In this document: piece after piece, positions 1 to 8,979 of the stretch
Position numbering within the stretch: the stretch's first letter is position 1
Layout of the letters: the number at the start of each line of letters is the position of its first letter
Program-made: the position numbers and the translations under genes
From: Isoptericola dokdonensis DS-3
GTDB lineage: Bacteria > Actinomycetota > Actinomycetes > Actinomycetales > Cellulomonadaceae
Assembly: GCF_001636295.1 (NCBI RefSeq)
Contig: NZ_CP014209.1
Coordinates: 1,178,001-1,242,000 of the forward strand
Direction of reading: 5' to 3'
DNA length: 64,000 nucleotides
The notes under the pieces: model-generated
What the model was told of the DNA's origin: nothing
Databases searched by the model: none
Seen by the model: only the letters and a program-made list of their open reading frames with translations

Positions 1-26
1 TAGCCGATGGTGAGATCAGGAGCCAT
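1..26 (-). CDS. 5' end of an unidentified gene leaving the window
   Basis: An ATG on the minus strand at 26-24 opens a frame reading MAPDLTIG before the window ends, too short to identify. The hexamer TAGGCT (39-34) lies 7 nt upstream of the ATG and matches the actinobacterial -10 consensus. It has the spacing expected of a leaderless transcript, and no ribosome binding site is visible. The call rests on this -10/start arrangement, so it is tentative. Confidence 0.35.
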
Positions 27-82
27 ACGACCGAGCCTATCCCCGGCGCGGTGGTCCCCACCGCCGGACGGCGAGGGGGACG

Positions 83-1051
83 TCACCGCAGGTTCTTGGC
101 GAAGAAGTGCGTCGCGTGGGGGTTGTCGCTGTAGCGCTCGATGCTCCGGTAGCCGGCCCGCTCGTACATCGCCACCGCCTCGGTCAGCGCCCCGTTGGTG
201 TCGAGCCGCACGACGTCGTGGCCCAGGTCGCGCGCCGCACCCTCCAGGTGCCGCAGCAGCCGGGAGCCCAGACCGGCACCGCGCCACGCGTCGTCGACCC
301 ACATCCGCTTGATCTCCGCCGCGCCGTCCTCGAGGGGCTGCACGCCCCCGCAGGCCACCGGGACGCCGTCCGACACCGCCACGACGAAAGCCCCCCGGGG
401 TGCCACGAGATGCTCGGCGTCCGCCGCGAGCGCGGCGTCGACGTCCAAGGTCTCGCCGCCGCCGATGCGCGCACCGACCTCGTCGAAGAAGGCCACGACC
501 GCGCGCCGCGCCAGGGCCGAGGTGGGCGGGACGGGCTCGATCGCGACCGTGGCGGCACGCACGAGCAGGTCCGCCTCCGCCAGCGCGGCCGAGAGCCGGT
601 CGCGCTGGCGCGCCGTCAACGGGGCGATCAGGTCGCGCGCGCGGTCCGCCGAGCGCTCCTCCAGCTCGCCCCACGTGCGCCGGCCGGCCGCCGTGAGCTC
701 CACCCTGCGTCGACGGCGGTCGCCCGGGTCGGGTTCGACGCGCACCAGGCCGTCGGCCTCCAGCCGGCGCAGCAACCTGCTGAGATAGCCCGAGTCCAGG
801 CCCAGCCGGGAGCGCAGGTCGCGGGCGGTGCCCGGTTCGACGCCGATCTCGTAGAGGAGCCGGGCCGTGCCGAGCGCCATGCCGAGGCCCAGGAAGGACT
901 CCTCGAGCGCGCCGACGCGCTGCGTGTAGCTGCGGTTGAACCGGCGTACGACGTCGGTGTGCTCCGGCTGCACGGTGCTGGGGTCGGGGGCGCGGGGGAC
1001 GTCCGGGGCGGCGCGGGCGACGAGGGTCGCCGGGCTCGGGTCGATGGCCAT
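83..1051 (-). CDS. MarR-family regulator fused to a GNAT acetyltransferase
   Basis: About 322 aa. The N-terminal half is a MarR winged helix: a helix-turn-helix reading DLRSRLGLDSGYLSRLLRRLE, then the wing with the basic run DPGDRRRRRVELT. The C-terminal half (about 170-322) is a GNAT fold with the acetyl-CoA loop RGAGLGSRLL and a typical end, AVAMYERAGYRSIERY. Proteins of this two-domain type are known in actinobacteria; the acetylated substrate is not predictable here. ATG at 1051 is chosen because a TATGAT -10 hexamer lies 7 nt upstream (leaderless arrangement); an in-frame ATG at 1063 would fall inside that hexamer. It is divergent from valS, and a dyad over the -10 suggests autoregulation. 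Confidence 0.85.
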   Translation of the reverse strand: MAIDPSPATLVARAAPDVPRAPDPSTVQPEHTDVVRRFNRSYTQRVGALEESFLGLGMALGTARLLYEIGVEPGTARDLRSRLGLDSGYLSRLLRRLEADGLVRVEPDPGDRRRRRVELTAAGRRTWGELEERSADRARDLIAPLTARQRDRLSAALAEADLLVRAATVAIEPVPPTSALARRAVVAFFDEVGARIGGGETLDVDAALAADAEHLVAPRGAFVVAVSDGVPVACGGVQPLEDGAAEIKRMWVDDAWRGAGLGSRLLRHLEGAARDLGHDVVRLDTNGALTEAVAMYERAGYRSIERYSDNPHATHFFAKNLR

Positions 1052-1052
1052 G

Positions 1053-1072
1053 TCTCGGATCATAGTCAGAGA
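1053..1072. promoter_or_regulatory. Imperfect dyad over the -10 of the MarR-GNAT gene
   Basis: TCTCGGA (1053-1059) and TCAGAGA (1066-1072) are inverted with one mismatch around a 6-nt centre that holds the -10 hexamer (TATGAT on the minus strand). MarR proteins bind short dyads of this size, so autorepression is a reasonable inference. Confidence 0.45.
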
Positions 1073-1117
1073 ATTTCGGGGGGCGGGACCAGGTGTCGAC
1101 GAGCCCCGGCCGTCTGG

Positions 1118-1123
1118 GACAAT
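1118..1123 (+). promoter_or_regulatory. -10 hexamer of valS, leaderless arrangement
   Basis: GACAAT lies 8 nt before the valS ATG. There is no Shine-Dalgarno sequence between them, so the transcript probably starts at or very near the start codon. Confidence 0.45.
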
Positions 1124-1131
1124 GGCTGACC

Positions 1132-3906
1132 ATGAGCGACTTCCCGACTCCCGGGGCGCCCGCGGCGCCCGAGCAGACCTCCGCAGCGAACCCGACCACC
1201 GGCGCGGTAGCCGGCGACGTCGTGCGCGCGGTGGTCCGGGAGGTACCGGACAAGGTCTCGCTGGACGGCCTCGAGGCGCGGTACGACGAGCGCTGGACGA
1301 GCGAGGGCACGTTCGCGTTCGACCGCACGCGCACCCGCGACGAGGTGTACTCCATCGACACCCCGCCGCCCACGGTGTCCGGCTCGCTGCACGTGGGCCA
1401 CGTGTTCAGCTACACGCACACCGACGTCGTGGCGCGCTACCAGCGCATGCAGGGCAAGGAGGTGTTCTACCCCATGGGGTGGGACGACAACGGCCTGCCC
1501 ACCGAGCGTCGCGTGCAGAACTACTTCGGCGTGCGCTGCGACCCGTCGCTGCCGTACGTCGAGGGTTTCGTCCCGCCGCACCAGGGCACCGACGGCAAGA
1601 ACGTCAAGCCGGGCGACCAGGTGCCGGTGAGCCGACGCAACTTCATCGAGCTGTGCGAGCGGCTCACCGCCGACGACGAGCGTCAGTTCGAGGAGCTGTG
1701 GCGCAAGCTCGGCCTGTCCGTCGACTGGTCGCAGACCTACCAGACCATCGACGCCACCTCCCGCGCCGCCTCCCAGCGCGCGTTCCTGCGCAACCTGGAG
1801 CGTGGGGAGGCCTACCAGGCCGAGGCCCCTGGACTGTGGGACGTCACGTTCCAGACGGCGGTCGCCCAGGCCGAGCTCGAGGCCCGCGAGTACCCCGGCC
1901 ACTACCACCGCGTGGCGTTCCACCGCCCCGACGGCACCCCGGTCCACATCGAGACCACCCGGCCGGAGCTGCTGCCCGCCGTCGTCGCGCTCATCGCGCA
2001 CCCCGACGACGAGCGCTACCAGGACCTGTTCGGCACCACCGTGACCTCGCCGCTGTTCGGCGTCGAGATCCCGGTGCTCGCGCACCCCGCCGCCGCCATG
2101 GACAAGGGCGCCGGCATCGCCATGTGCTGCACCTTCGGCGACCTCACCGACGTGCAGTGGTGGCGCGAGCTCCAGCTGCCCACCCGCTCGGTGGTCCAGC
2201 GTGACGGCCGCCTGTCGCGCGAGACGCCGGAGTGGATCGCCGCCGGGCCCGGCGCCGAGCTCTTCTCCGAGCAGCTCGCCGGCAAGACCGCCTTCTCCGC
2301 CCGCAGCGCCGTCGTCGACGCCCTGCGCGCCTCCGGCGACCTCGACGGCGAGCCGAAGGCCACGCAGCGCATGACGAACTTCTACGAGAAGGGCGACAAG
2401 CCCCTCGAGATCGTCACGTCGCGCCAGTGGTACATCCGCAACGGCGGTCGCGCGTGGGACCGGCGCGACCTCAAGGACGAGCTGCTCGGCCGCGGCAAGG
2501 AGCTCGACTTCCACCCCGACTTCATGCGGGTGCGGTACGACAACTGGGTCGGCGGCCTCAACGGCGACTGGCTCATCTCGCGCCAGCGGTTCTTCGGCGT
2601 GGCGGTGCCCGTCTGGTACGGCGTCGACGAGCACGGCGACGTCGACCACGACCGCGTCATCCTCCCGACCGAGGCCGAGCTGCCCGTCGACCCGACGTCG
2701 CAGGCCCCGGCCGGCTACGACGAGTCCCAGCGCGGCGTGCCCGGCGGCTTCGTCGGCGACGCGGACGTCATGGACACCTGGGCGACGTCGTCGCTGTCCC
2801 CGCTCATCGTGTCGGGCTGGGAGCGCGACGCCGACCTCTTCGAGCGCGTCTACCCGATGGACCTGCGCCCGCAGGGCCAGGACATCATCCGCACCTGGCT
2901 GTTCTCCTCCGTCGTGCGCTCGCACCTCGAGTGCGGCGTGCTGCCGTGGAAGAACGCCGCCATCAGCGGCTGGATCCTCGACCCGGACCGCAAGAAGATG
3001 TCCAAGTCGAAGGGCAACGTCGTCACGCCGATGGACCTGCTGGTCGAGCACGGTTCCGACGCGGTGCGCTACTGGGCCGCCGCGGCGCGCCTCGGCACGG
3101 ACGCGGCGTTCGAGGTCGGCCAGATGAAGATCGGCCGCCGCCTCGCGATCAAGGTCCTCAACGCCTCCAAGTTCGCCCTGACGTTCGGGGTGGACGCCGA
3201 GACCGGCGCCGGCGAGATCGTCCTCGACCCCGCCGCGGTGACCGTGGGCCTGGACCGGGCGATGCTCGCCGGGCTCGCGGACGTCGTCGAGCAGGCCACG
3301 GCCGCGTTCGACGCCTACGACCACACCCGCGCGCTCGAGGTCACCGAGTCGTTCTTCTGGACGTTCTGCGACGACTACCTCGAGCTCGTCAAGGACCGCG
3401 CCTACGGCGCCGGTGCCGCGGCGGGCGAGGTGAGCGCCGAGACGGTCTCCGCCCGCACCGCCCTGGCGCTGGCGCTCGACGTCATGCTGCGTCTGCTCGC
3501 GCCGTTCATCCCGTTCGCCACCGAGGAGGTCTGGTCCTGGTGGCGCACCGGCTCGGTGCACCGCGCGCCGTGGCCCGTCGCCGCCCCCCTGCGCACGGCC
3601 GCGGGCGACGCCAACCCCACCGACCTCGCGGCGGCCGGCCACGCCCTGGCCGCGCTGCGGAAGCTCAAGTCGGCGGCCAAGGTGTCCATGAAGACGCCCG
3701 TCCTGTCCGGCACCGTCGCGGCTCCCGCCACGCTCCTGCCGGGCGTCCGCTCCGCGCTGGAGGACATCCGTGGCGCCGGTCGGGTCGAGGGCCCGCTCGG
3801 GCTCGTCGAGGCGACCGACGGCCAGGGCGATCCGGACGTCCAGGGCGGCATCGTCGTCGTCGAGCACGAGCTCGGCGAGCCGCCGGTGAAGCAGCCGCGC
3901 GCCTGA
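1132..3906 (+). CDS. valS: Valine--tRNA ligase
   Basis: 924-aa class I aminoacyl-tRNA synthetase that charges tRNA-Val and hydrolyses mischarged threonine. The HIGH signature appears as LHVGH (about residue 86) and the KMSKS loop as KKMSKSKGN (about residue 622). The MGWDDNGLPTERRVQ segment is the version found in the archaeal-like branch of ValRS rather than the E. coli type. Many actinobacteria carry this branch, whose C-terminal coiled coil is short; here the protein ends soon after KLKSAAKVSMKTPV. ATG 1132 is preferred over an upstream in-frame GTG (1093) because a -10 hexamer sits just before it. Two 20-bp repeat units and a GNRA-loop terminator follow. Confidence 0.96.
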   Translation: MSDFPTPGAPAAPEQTSAANPTTGAVAGDVVRAVVREVPDKVSLDGLEARYDERWTSEGTFAFDRTRTRDEVYSIDTPPPTVSGSLHVGHVFSYTHTDVVARYQRMQGKEVFYPMGWDDNGLPTERRVQNYFGVRCDPSLPYVEGFVPPHQGTDGKNVKPGDQVPVSRRNFIELCERLTADDERQFEELWRKLGLSVDWSQTYQTIDATSRAASQRAFLRNLERGEAYQAEAPGLWDVTFQTAVAQAELEAREYPGHYHRVAFHRPDGTPVHIETTRPELLPAVVALIAHPDDERYQDLFGTTVTSPLFGVEIPVLAHPAAAMDKGAGIAMCCTFGDLTDVQWWRELQLPTRSVVQRDGRLSRETPEWIAAGPGAELFSEQLAGKTAFSARSAVVDALRASGDLDGEPKATQRMTNFYEKGDKPLEIVTSRQWYIRNGGRAWDRRDLKDELLGRGKELDFHPDFMRVRYDNWVGGLNGDWLISRQRFFGVAVPVWYGVDEHGDVDHDRVILPTEAELPVDPTSQAPAGYDESQRGVPGGFVGDADVMDTWATSSLSPLIVSGWERDADLFERVYPMDLRPQGQDIIRTWLFSSVVRSHLECGVLPWKNAAISGWILDPDRKKMSKSKGNVVTPMDLLVEHGSDAVRYWAAAARLGTDAAFEVGQMKIGRRLAIKVLNASKFALTFGVDAETGAGEIVLDPAAVTVGLDRAMLAGLADVVEQATAAFDAYDHTRALEVTESFFWTFCDDYLELVKDRAYGAGAAAGEVSAETVSARTALALALDVMLRLLAPFIPFATEEVWSWWRTGSVHRAPWPVAAPLRTAAGDANPTDLAAAGHALAALRKLKSAAKVSMKTPVLSGTVAAPATLLPGVRSALEDIRGAGRVEGPLGLVEATDGQGDPDVQGGIVVVEHELGEPPVKQPRA

Positions 3907-3910
3907 CGCG

Positions 3911-3940
3911 AGTCGGCGCACACCGGCGCGAGTCAGCGCA
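3911..3940 (+). repeat. Two units of the AGTCAGCG 20-bp repeat after valS
   Basis: AGTCGG at 3911 and AGTCAG at 3931 are exactly 20 bp apart, begin 5 nt after the valS stop codon, and run in the sense direction of valS. The sequence closely resembles the one directly after pepN (38446 onward). Confidence 0.75.
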
Positions 3941-3972
3941 GAGGGCCCCGCTCGGGAACGAGCGGGGCCCTC
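3941..3972. terminator. valS / baeRF bidirectional terminator hairpin
   Basis: Perfect 14-bp stem GAGGGCCCCGCTCG with a GGAA tetraloop, between two convergent genes. It lacks a long T-run, as is common in high-GC actinobacteria. Confidence 0.8.
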
Positions 3973-3992
3973 GTGCGTCCGACGACGTGCGG

Positions 3993-5240
3993 CTACAGGT
4001 TGTGCAGACGGCGTCCGTCACCACTCATCGACACCGCCGACTCGTGCGGCGTCCCGCCGTCCGACCAGCGCAGCGTGGCACCGACGCCGTCCATCAGCTC
4101 GACGGAGCCGGGCGGTGCGAACGTCAGGCCGGCGTCCTGCGCGACCGCGGCCCGCATCAGCGCGGACGCCGCCGGCAGCTCCTGGAGCCCGTCGCCCACC
4201 CCCTGCCCCGTCAGCTCCGCCCGGGCGACGGCGATGTGCATCGGCTCCGGGCCGATCCACAGGTTCCGACCGTCGAGGAGCCCCCCGAACCCGGGGCTGT
4301 CGGCGTCACCCGCGGCCCATCGCCGCAGCGCCGACGCCGCGGCGTCCGCCAGCTCCTCCGACAGCACCAGCTGCTTCACCTGTCCACGGGCGAGCACCTG
4401 GACGACGTCGTCGATGCTCGTCACCGCACCGTCACCGCGTCCGAGCCCCTGCCGCAGCTCGGCGATCACCTGCTCACGGCGACGCTCCCGGAACGAGTCC
4501 AGCGCGTCGGCGAGGGCCTCGGCGAACGCCGCCTGGCGGACGCCCGGGCCCCGACCGCCGCCGGCGACCTCCACGGTCAGGCGTGACGCACCCTGACCGA
4601 GCGCACCCTTGACCAGGTTGACCGCACGCACGTCGCCGCTGATCAGCACGATCTCGGGGCGCTCCTCGGCGACCCGGCGGTCGATCTCCGCCGCCACCGC
4701 CTCGGCGTTGCGGCGCCACGAGTCCTCCGCGCGCGACTCGATCGTCGCGCGCTTAACGGTGGTGCTGCTGGTCTTGGAGACCTCGTCGTGCGGCCCCTCG
4801 AACGCCTCCACGGGTCCGGTGGCGAACCCGTCGGAACCGACCCGGCAGAAGTCGGCCCCCAGGCGGTCCACGGTCACGCACACGGCGTCGACCGTCTCGT
4901 CGGCGGATCGCGCGGCCTGCAGCAGGGACGGCACCTCGTGCCAGAGGCCGGTCGTCACCGCCGGGGGCTCACGCAGGATGCGGTCGACCAGCACGCCCGT
5001 CGAGTCCGCGATGAGGACGCGCCCGTGGGTGCCGTGCACCCGCGTCGGGACGTCGACGGCGTCGTCCAGGTCGCTGAGCACCGTCGCCGGCGCTCCTTGC
5101 TTCTCCAGCGTGCGGCGCACCGCACGCCATCGGTTCGCGACGTCCTTGTCTCCTGCCTCGACCGAACGTGTCGCGTCGAGATACACCGTCGCGAAGGGTC
5201 CGGGATGTCCGACGAGCGGCTTGAGCCATCGGGTGGTCAT
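3993..5240 (-). CDS. baeRF/Rv2629-like protein (release-factor-1 fold)
   Basis: 415 aa, starting MTTRWLKPLVGHPGPFATVYLD. It resembles the actinobacterial Rv2629 group, assigned by comparative studies to bacterial relatives of archaeo-eukaryotic peptide release factor 1 (baeRF) with proposed roles on ribosomes. The middle (TVDRLGADFCRV; RNAEAVAAEIDRRVAEERPEIVLISGD) and the C-terminal third (LVLSEELADAAASALRRWAAG) fit that family. The molecular function is not established. The start is the ATG at 5240; the frame stays open upstream to 5534, but that part is a translated 20-bp repeat array and is excluded. Monocistronic and convergent with valS. Confidence 0.75.
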   Translation of the reverse strand: MTTRWLKPLVGHPGPFATVYLDATRSVEAGDKDVANRWRAVRRTLEKQGAPATVLSDLDDAVDVPTRVHGTHGRVLIADSTGVLVDRILREPPAVTTGLWHEVPSLLQAARSADETVDAVCVTVDRLGADFCRVGSDGFATGPVEAFEGPHDEVSKTSSTTVKRATIESRAEDSWRRNAEAVAAEIDRRVAEERPEIVLISGDVRAVNLVKGALGQGASRLTVEVAGGGRGPGVRQAAFAEALADALDSFRERRREQVIAELRQGLGRGDGAVTSIDDVVQVLARGQVKQLVLSEELADAAASALRRWAAGDADSPGFGGLLDGRNLWIGPEPMHIAVARAELTGQGVGDGLQELPAASALMRAAVAQDAGLTFAPPGSVELMDGVGATLRWSDGGTPHESAVSMSGDGRRLHNL

Positions 5241-5401
5241 GCAGAGGAGCCCCCTTCCGGGTCCGTCATCCGTGCCCCCAAGACTGCGACGGATCACGGC
5301 CGCGCGCCACCGCGCGCCGTGAGCATCCTGCAGGCCGGTGCACGACCTCGACGAAACGGTCACGACCGGCGGACGGGCGTCGTCGGACCGGTCCCGACGT
5401 G

Positions 5402-5513
5402 CGCTGACTCGGCGCCATCCACGCTGACTCGCGCCGATCCACGCTGACTCGGCGCCATCCACGCTGACTCGCGCCGATCCACGCTGACTCGGCGCCATCC
5501 GCGCTGACTCGCG
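5402..5513 (-). repeat. Six-unit 20-bp repeat array 3' of chorismate mutase
   Basis: CTGACT recurs at 5404, 5424, 5444, 5464, 5484 and 5504, exactly every 20 bp (AGTCAG when read on the minus strand). Two variants alternate, one ending GGCGCCATCC and one ending GCGCCGATCC, giving a 40-bp higher-order period. Read in the sense of chorismate mutase, the array lies about 30 nt past its stop codon and upstream of the baeRF gene. The rest of 5241-5538 holds only the baeRF 5' region. Confidence 0.85.
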
Positions 5514-5538
5514 GCAGCGGTGGGGCTCACTCACCCCT

Positions 5539-5916
5539 TCAAGAGTAGGTGTCCAGGGGCGGGGCGTCGCCGAGCCGGCGGCCGGCGGCGTGCTCGGCGG
5601 CGATGCGCTCGTGGTGGCGGATCACCTCGGAGACGATGAAGTTGCGGAACTGCTCGGCGAACTCCGGGTCGAGGCCGGCACCCGACGCGAGGGACTTGAG
5701 ACGGTCGATCTGCTGCCGGTCGCGCTGCGGGTCCGCCGGCGGCATGCCGTTGGTCGCCTTGAGCTCCCCCACCCGGTGGGTCGCGCGGAAGCGCTCGGCG
5801 AGGAGGTGGACGAGTGCGGCGTCGATGTTGTCGATCGTGCCGCGCAGCTCGAGGATCTCGGCCGGCATGGGCCGCCCGCCGGCGGGCACGGGCGACTCGT
5901 CGAAAGGATCTGCCAT
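5539..5916 (-). CDS. Chorismate mutase (AroQ type)
   Basis: 125 aa, a monofunctional all-helical chorismate mutase converting chorismate to prephenate for Phe/Tyr synthesis. The first helix carries [21 protein letters not shown], followed by [11 protein letters not shown] and the R/Q-rich segment [16 protein letters not shown]. The C-terminal helix is [17 protein letters not shown]. The length and order of active-site basic residues fit the AroQ class with a short N-terminal extension. No other aromatic-pathway gene is nearby. It lies 3' of clpX, 77 nt from its stop on the same strand, and may be co-transcribed with it. Confidence 0.88.
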   Translation of the reverse strand: MADPFDESPVPAGGRPMPAEILELRGTIDNIDAALVHLLAERFRATHRVGELKATNGMPPADPQRDRQQIDRLKSLASGAGLDPEFAEQFRNFIVSEVIRHHERIAAEHAAGRRLGDAPPLDTYS

Positions 5917-5993
5917 GCCCTGATCCTAGGCCCGGGACCGACCTGTCGCGGCGCGGCGACGACCCGTGGACGGCCGGTCCCGGACGAGACCGG

Positions 5994-7262
5994 TCAGGCC
6001 GACTTGCGGTTCCGCACCGGGCCGGAGGTGCGCGGCACGATGGTCGGGTTGACGTTCTCCTCGACGGTCTCGCGGGTCACGACGACCCGTTCGACGTCGT
6101 CGCGGCTCGGCACGTCGAACATGACCTGTTGGAGGACCTCCTCCATGATCGCGCGCAGGCCGCGGGCTCCTGTCCCGCGCAGCAAGGCCTGCTCGGCGAT
6201 GGCGTCGATCGCGTCGTCGTCGAACCCGAGCTCCACACCGTCGATCTCGAACATGCGCTGGTACTGCTTGACGAGGGCGTTGCGCGGCTCGGTGAGGATG
6301 CGCACGAGCGCCTCCCGGTCGAGCGGGGAGACCGCCGCGATGACGGGCAGCCGCCCGATGAACTCGGGGATGAGGCCGTACTTGTGCAGGTCCTCGGGCC
6401 GGACCTCGGCGAAGAGGTCCTCGTCGACCGTGGACTCCATCGGCGCGGAGAACCCGATGCCCCGCTTGCGGGAGCGCGCGGCGATGATGTCGTCCAGGCC
6501 GGCGAACGCCCCCGCCACGATGAACAGCACGTTCGTCGTGTCGATCTGGATGAACTCCTGGTGCGGGTGCTTGCGACCGCCCTGCGGCGGCACGGACGCG
6601 CTGGTGCCCTCGATGATCTTCAGCAGGGCCTGCTGCACGCCCTCGCCCGACACGTCGCGCGTGATCGACGGGTTCTCCGCCTTGCGGGCGACCTTGTCGA
6701 CCTCGTCGATGTAGATGATGCCCGTCTCGGCCTTCTTGACGTCGTAGTCGGCGGCCTGGATGAGCTTGAGCAGGATGTTCTCGACGTCCTCGCCCACGTA
6801 GCCCGCCTCGGTGAGGGCCGTGGCGTCCGCGATGGCGAACGGGACGTTGAGCATCTTCGCGAGCGTCTGCGCCAGGTAGGTCTTGCCGGTGCCCGTGGGC
6901 CCGACGAGCAGGATGTTCGACTTCGCGATCTCGACGCCGTCGTCGTCCTTCGCGGCGGGCGGTGCCGCCTGGACCCGCTTGTAGTGGTTGTAGACGGCGA
7001 CGGCGAGCGCGCGCTTGGCGCCGTCCTGGCCGATGACGTACTGCTCGAGGAACGAGAAGATCTCCCGAGGCTTGGGCAGCTCGGTCAGCCCCAGCTCCGT
7101 GGCCTCGCCGAGCTCCTCCTCGATGATCTCGTTGCAGAGCTCGATGCACTCGTCGCAGATGTACACGGCGGGACCGGCGATGAGCTTCTTGACCTGCTTC
7201 TGGGACTTCCCGCAGAACGAGCACTTGAGCAGGTCTGCACCGTCACCGATTCGAGCCACCAT
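5994..7262 (-). CDS. clpX: ClpX, ATPase subunit of ClpXP protease
   Basis: 422-aa AAA+ unfoldase that recognises tagged substrates and threads them into ClpP. It has the N-terminal zinc-binding domain (CSFCGKSQ at about 14, CDECIELC at about 36), Walker A GPTGTGKT (about 120), Walker [10 protein letters not shown], a pore-loop region and the C-terminal small domain ending in an Arg/Lys-rich tail. The start is [14 protein letters not shown] at 7262; an in-frame start 13 codons upstream would add a sequence not seen in ClpX proteins. It has its own good promoter in the 140-bp gap after clpP2. Confidence 0.97.
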   Translation of the reverse strand: MVARIGDGADLLKCSFCGKSQKQVKKLIAGPAVYICDECIELCNEIIEEELGEATELGLTELPKPREIFSFLEQYVIGQDGAKRALAVAVYNHYKRVQAAPPAAKDDDGVEIAKSNILLVGPTGTGKTYLAQTLAKMLNVPFAIADATALTEAGYVGEDVENILLKLIQAADYDVKKAETGIIYIDEVDKVARKAENPSITRDVSGEGVQQALLKIIEGTSASVPPQGGRKHPHQEFIQIDTTNVLFIVAGAFAGLDDIIAARSRKRGIGFSAPMESTVDEDLFAEVRPEDLHKYGLIPEFIGRLPVIAAVSPLDREALVRILTEPRNALVKQYQRMFEIDGVELGFDDDAIDAIAEQALLRGTGARGLRAIMEEVLQQVMFDVPSRDDVERVVVTRETVEENVNPTIVPRTSGPVRNRKSA

Positions 7263-7294
7263 GGGCCTCCCTTGTCTCGAGCGCTTCCGCGTCC

Positions 7295-7323
7295 ATTCCA
7301 CACCACCGCGGGCCCGTTGTCAG
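7295..7323 (-). promoter_or_regulatory. clpX promoter
   Basis: On the minus strand, CTGACA (7323-7318) and TGGAAT (7300-7295) are separated by exactly 17 bp, close to the housekeeping-sigma consensus, 33 bp upstream of the clpX start codon. Confidence 0.6.
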
Positions 7324-7402
7324 CAGAGTTCCCCCGGTGTGGCGCGACCCGGGTGCCGCGACGTGCGCGGCGACCCGGGTCGCGTGGTGCTCCACCGCCT
7401 GG

Positions 7403-8128
7403 TCAGCGGGCCAGGTGGGCGGGCTTGCGGGACTCCAGCACCTGGTCGACCAGGCCGTAGTCCTTCGCCTGCGCGGCCGTGAGGATCTTGTCGCGCTCGA
7501 TGTCCTCGCGCACCTGCTCCTCGTCCCGGCCGGTGTGCTGGGCCAGCGTGTGCTCGAGCCACTCGCGCATGCGGATGAGCTCGTTGGCGTGGATCTCGAT
7601 GTCGGACGCCTGCGCGTAGCCGCCACCCTCCATCGCCGGCTGGTGGATGAGCACGCGGGCGTTCGGCAGCGCCAGACGCTTGCCGGGCTGCCCGGCGGCC
7701 AGCAGGACCGCCGCCGCGGACGCGGCCTGGCCCAGGCAGACCGTCTGCACCTGCGGCTTGATGAACTGCATCGTGTCGTACAGGGCGGTCATCGCGGTGA
7801 ACGAGCCGCCCGGGGAGTTGATGTAGATCATGATGTCGCGGTCCGGGTCCTGGGACTCCAGGACCAGCAGCTGCGCCATGATGTCGTCGGCCGACGCGTC
7901 GTCGACCTGGACGCCCATGAAGATGATGCGGTCCTCGAACAGCTTGGTGTACGGGTCCTGGCGCTTGAAGCCGTACGGCGTGCGCTCCTCGAACTGCGGC
8001 AGGACGTACCGCGACGTCGGCGCGGCGGCGCTCGAACCGAACGGCAGCGCGACACCGCCGGGACGACCAGCGGCACCGGCCAGCCGCTGCGCCGTCATGG
8101 CGAACTGGTACTCGGGTGAGTAGCTCAT
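7403..8128 (-). CDS. clpP2: ClpP2, proteolytic subunit of Clp protease
   Basis: 241-aa serine peptidase of family S14. The catalytic triad is visible: Ser137 in [13 protein letters not shown], His162 in [10 protein letters not shown] and Asp213 in [10 protein letters not shown]. In actinobacteria two different ClpP rings pair to make the active tetradecamer, and this is the second gene of the clpP1-clpP2 pair. ATG 8128 has GAGGAG 6 nt upstream. The gap to clpP1 is 40 nt, so the two are co-transcribed. Confidence 0.95.
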   Translation of the reverse strand: MSYSPEYQFAMTAQRLAGAAGRPGGVALPFGSSAAAPTSRYVLPQFEERTPYGFKRQDPYTKLFEDRIIFMGVQVDDASADDIMAQLLVLESQDPDRDIMIYINSPGGSFTAMTALYDTMQFIKPQVQTVCLGQAASAAAVLLAAGQPGKRLALPNARVLIHQPAMEGGGYAQASDIEIHANELIRMREWLEHTLAQHTGRDEEQVREDIERDKILTAAQAKDYGLVDQVLESRKPAHLAR

Positions 8129-8168
8129 GGTTCTCCTCGGATGAAGTCTGAAGGGTGGCGTCGGGGCG

Positions 8169-8804
8169 TCAGTCGGCGTTCGTGCCGCCACCGCCCGCGA
8201 CCGCCGAGGCGTTGGTCACGACGTGGTCGACGAAGCCGTACTCCAGCGCCTCGGGAGCGGTGAACCAGGAGTCGCGGTCGTTGTCCTTGAGGATCTTCTC
8301 CAGCGGCTGGCCGGTCTGCTCGGCCGTCAGCTCGGACAGCACCTGCTTCATGTGCATGATGAGCTGCGCGTTGATGCGGACGTCGGTGGCCGTGCCGCCG
8401 ATGCCGCCCGACGGCTGGTGCATCATCACGCGGGCGTGCGGGGTGGCGTAGCGCTTGCCCTTCGCGCCCGAGGAGAGCAGGAACTGGCCCATCGAGGCGG
8501 CCATGCCCATCGCGACGGTGGCGACGTCCGGCTGGATGTACTGCATGGTGTCGTAGATCGCCATGCCGGCCGTGATCGAGCCGCCCGGGGAGTTGATGTA
8601 GAGGTAGATGTCCTTGTTCGGGTCCTCGGCCGCGAGGAGCATCATCTGCGCGCAGATCGCGTTCGCGTTGTCGTCGCGCACCTCCGACCCCAGCCAGATG
8701 ATGCGCTCCTTGAGGAGTCGGTTGTAGATCGAGTCGTTGAGGCCGAGGCCCTGGGCCTCGCCCCGAGCCACAGGTGCGGCCACGTCCGTCCGCAGCATGT
8801 TCAC
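8169..8804 (-). CDS. clpP1: ClpP1, proteolytic subunit of Clp protease
   Basis: 211-aa S14 serine peptidase. The triad is Ser104 in [11 protein letters not shown], His129 in [11 protein letters not shown] and Asp178 in NDRDSW. A GTG at 8804 is taken as the start because GAAGGAG lies 6 nt before it. The ATG two codons later (8798) would have a 12-nt gap to the same Shine-Dalgarno. First gene of the clpP1-clpP2 operon; a ClgR-like box lies about 80 nt upstream. Confidence 0.95.
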   Translation of the reverse strand: MNMLRTDVAAPVARGEAQGLGLNDSIYNRLLKERIIWLGSEVRDDNANAICAQMMLLAAEDPNKDIYLYINSPGGSITAGMAIYDTMQYIQPDVATVAMGMAASMGQFLLSSGAKGKRYATPHARVMMHQPSGGIGGTATDVRINAQLIMHMKQVLSELTAEQTGQPLEKILKDNDRDSWFTAPEALEYGFVDHVVTNASAVAGGGGTNAD

Positions 8805-8881
8805 GTCCGTCTCCTTCGGTTCGCTGTCGCTCGACCCTAACGTGCGCCCCTGCCCCGAAGAGTCCCGGAACGCGCCGGTTT

Positions 8882-8892
8882 CGCTGCTGGCG
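8882..8892. promoter_or_regulatory. Possible ClgR box upstream of clpP1P2
   Basis: CGCTGCTGGCG matches the ClgR core CGC-Y-N-A-N-R-GCG except for the central A, and lies about 80 nt before clpP1. ClgR activates clpP1P2 in other actinobacteria (Streptomyces, Corynebacterium); its use here is inferred. Confidence 0.45.
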
Positions 8893-8928
8893 CACAGGGG
8901 GCGGCGGGCCGCTCCCGGGGACGACGAC

Positions 8929-8960
8929 GGCCCGCGCCCTCCGTGCGGAGGACGCGGGCC
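8929..8960 (-). terminator. tig terminator hairpin
   Basis: A 15-bp stem (one G-T wobble) with a 2-nt centre follows the tig stop codon and precedes the clpP1 promoter region. The two transcripts are therefore probably separate. Confidence 0.7.
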
Positions 8961-8979
8961 ATCGCGGCGACGCGGGGCG

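Noticed and set aside
1066..3921. 951-codon open frame antisense to valS
   Set aside because: Its translation is low-complexity Arg/Gly/Val/Leu typical of the reverse strand of a high-GC gene, and valS on the other strand has all catalytic motifs.
5241..5534. N-terminal extension of the baeRF protein
   Set aside because: The extra 98 codons translate the 20-bp repeat array and its flank; family similarity and the plausible ATG begin at 5240.
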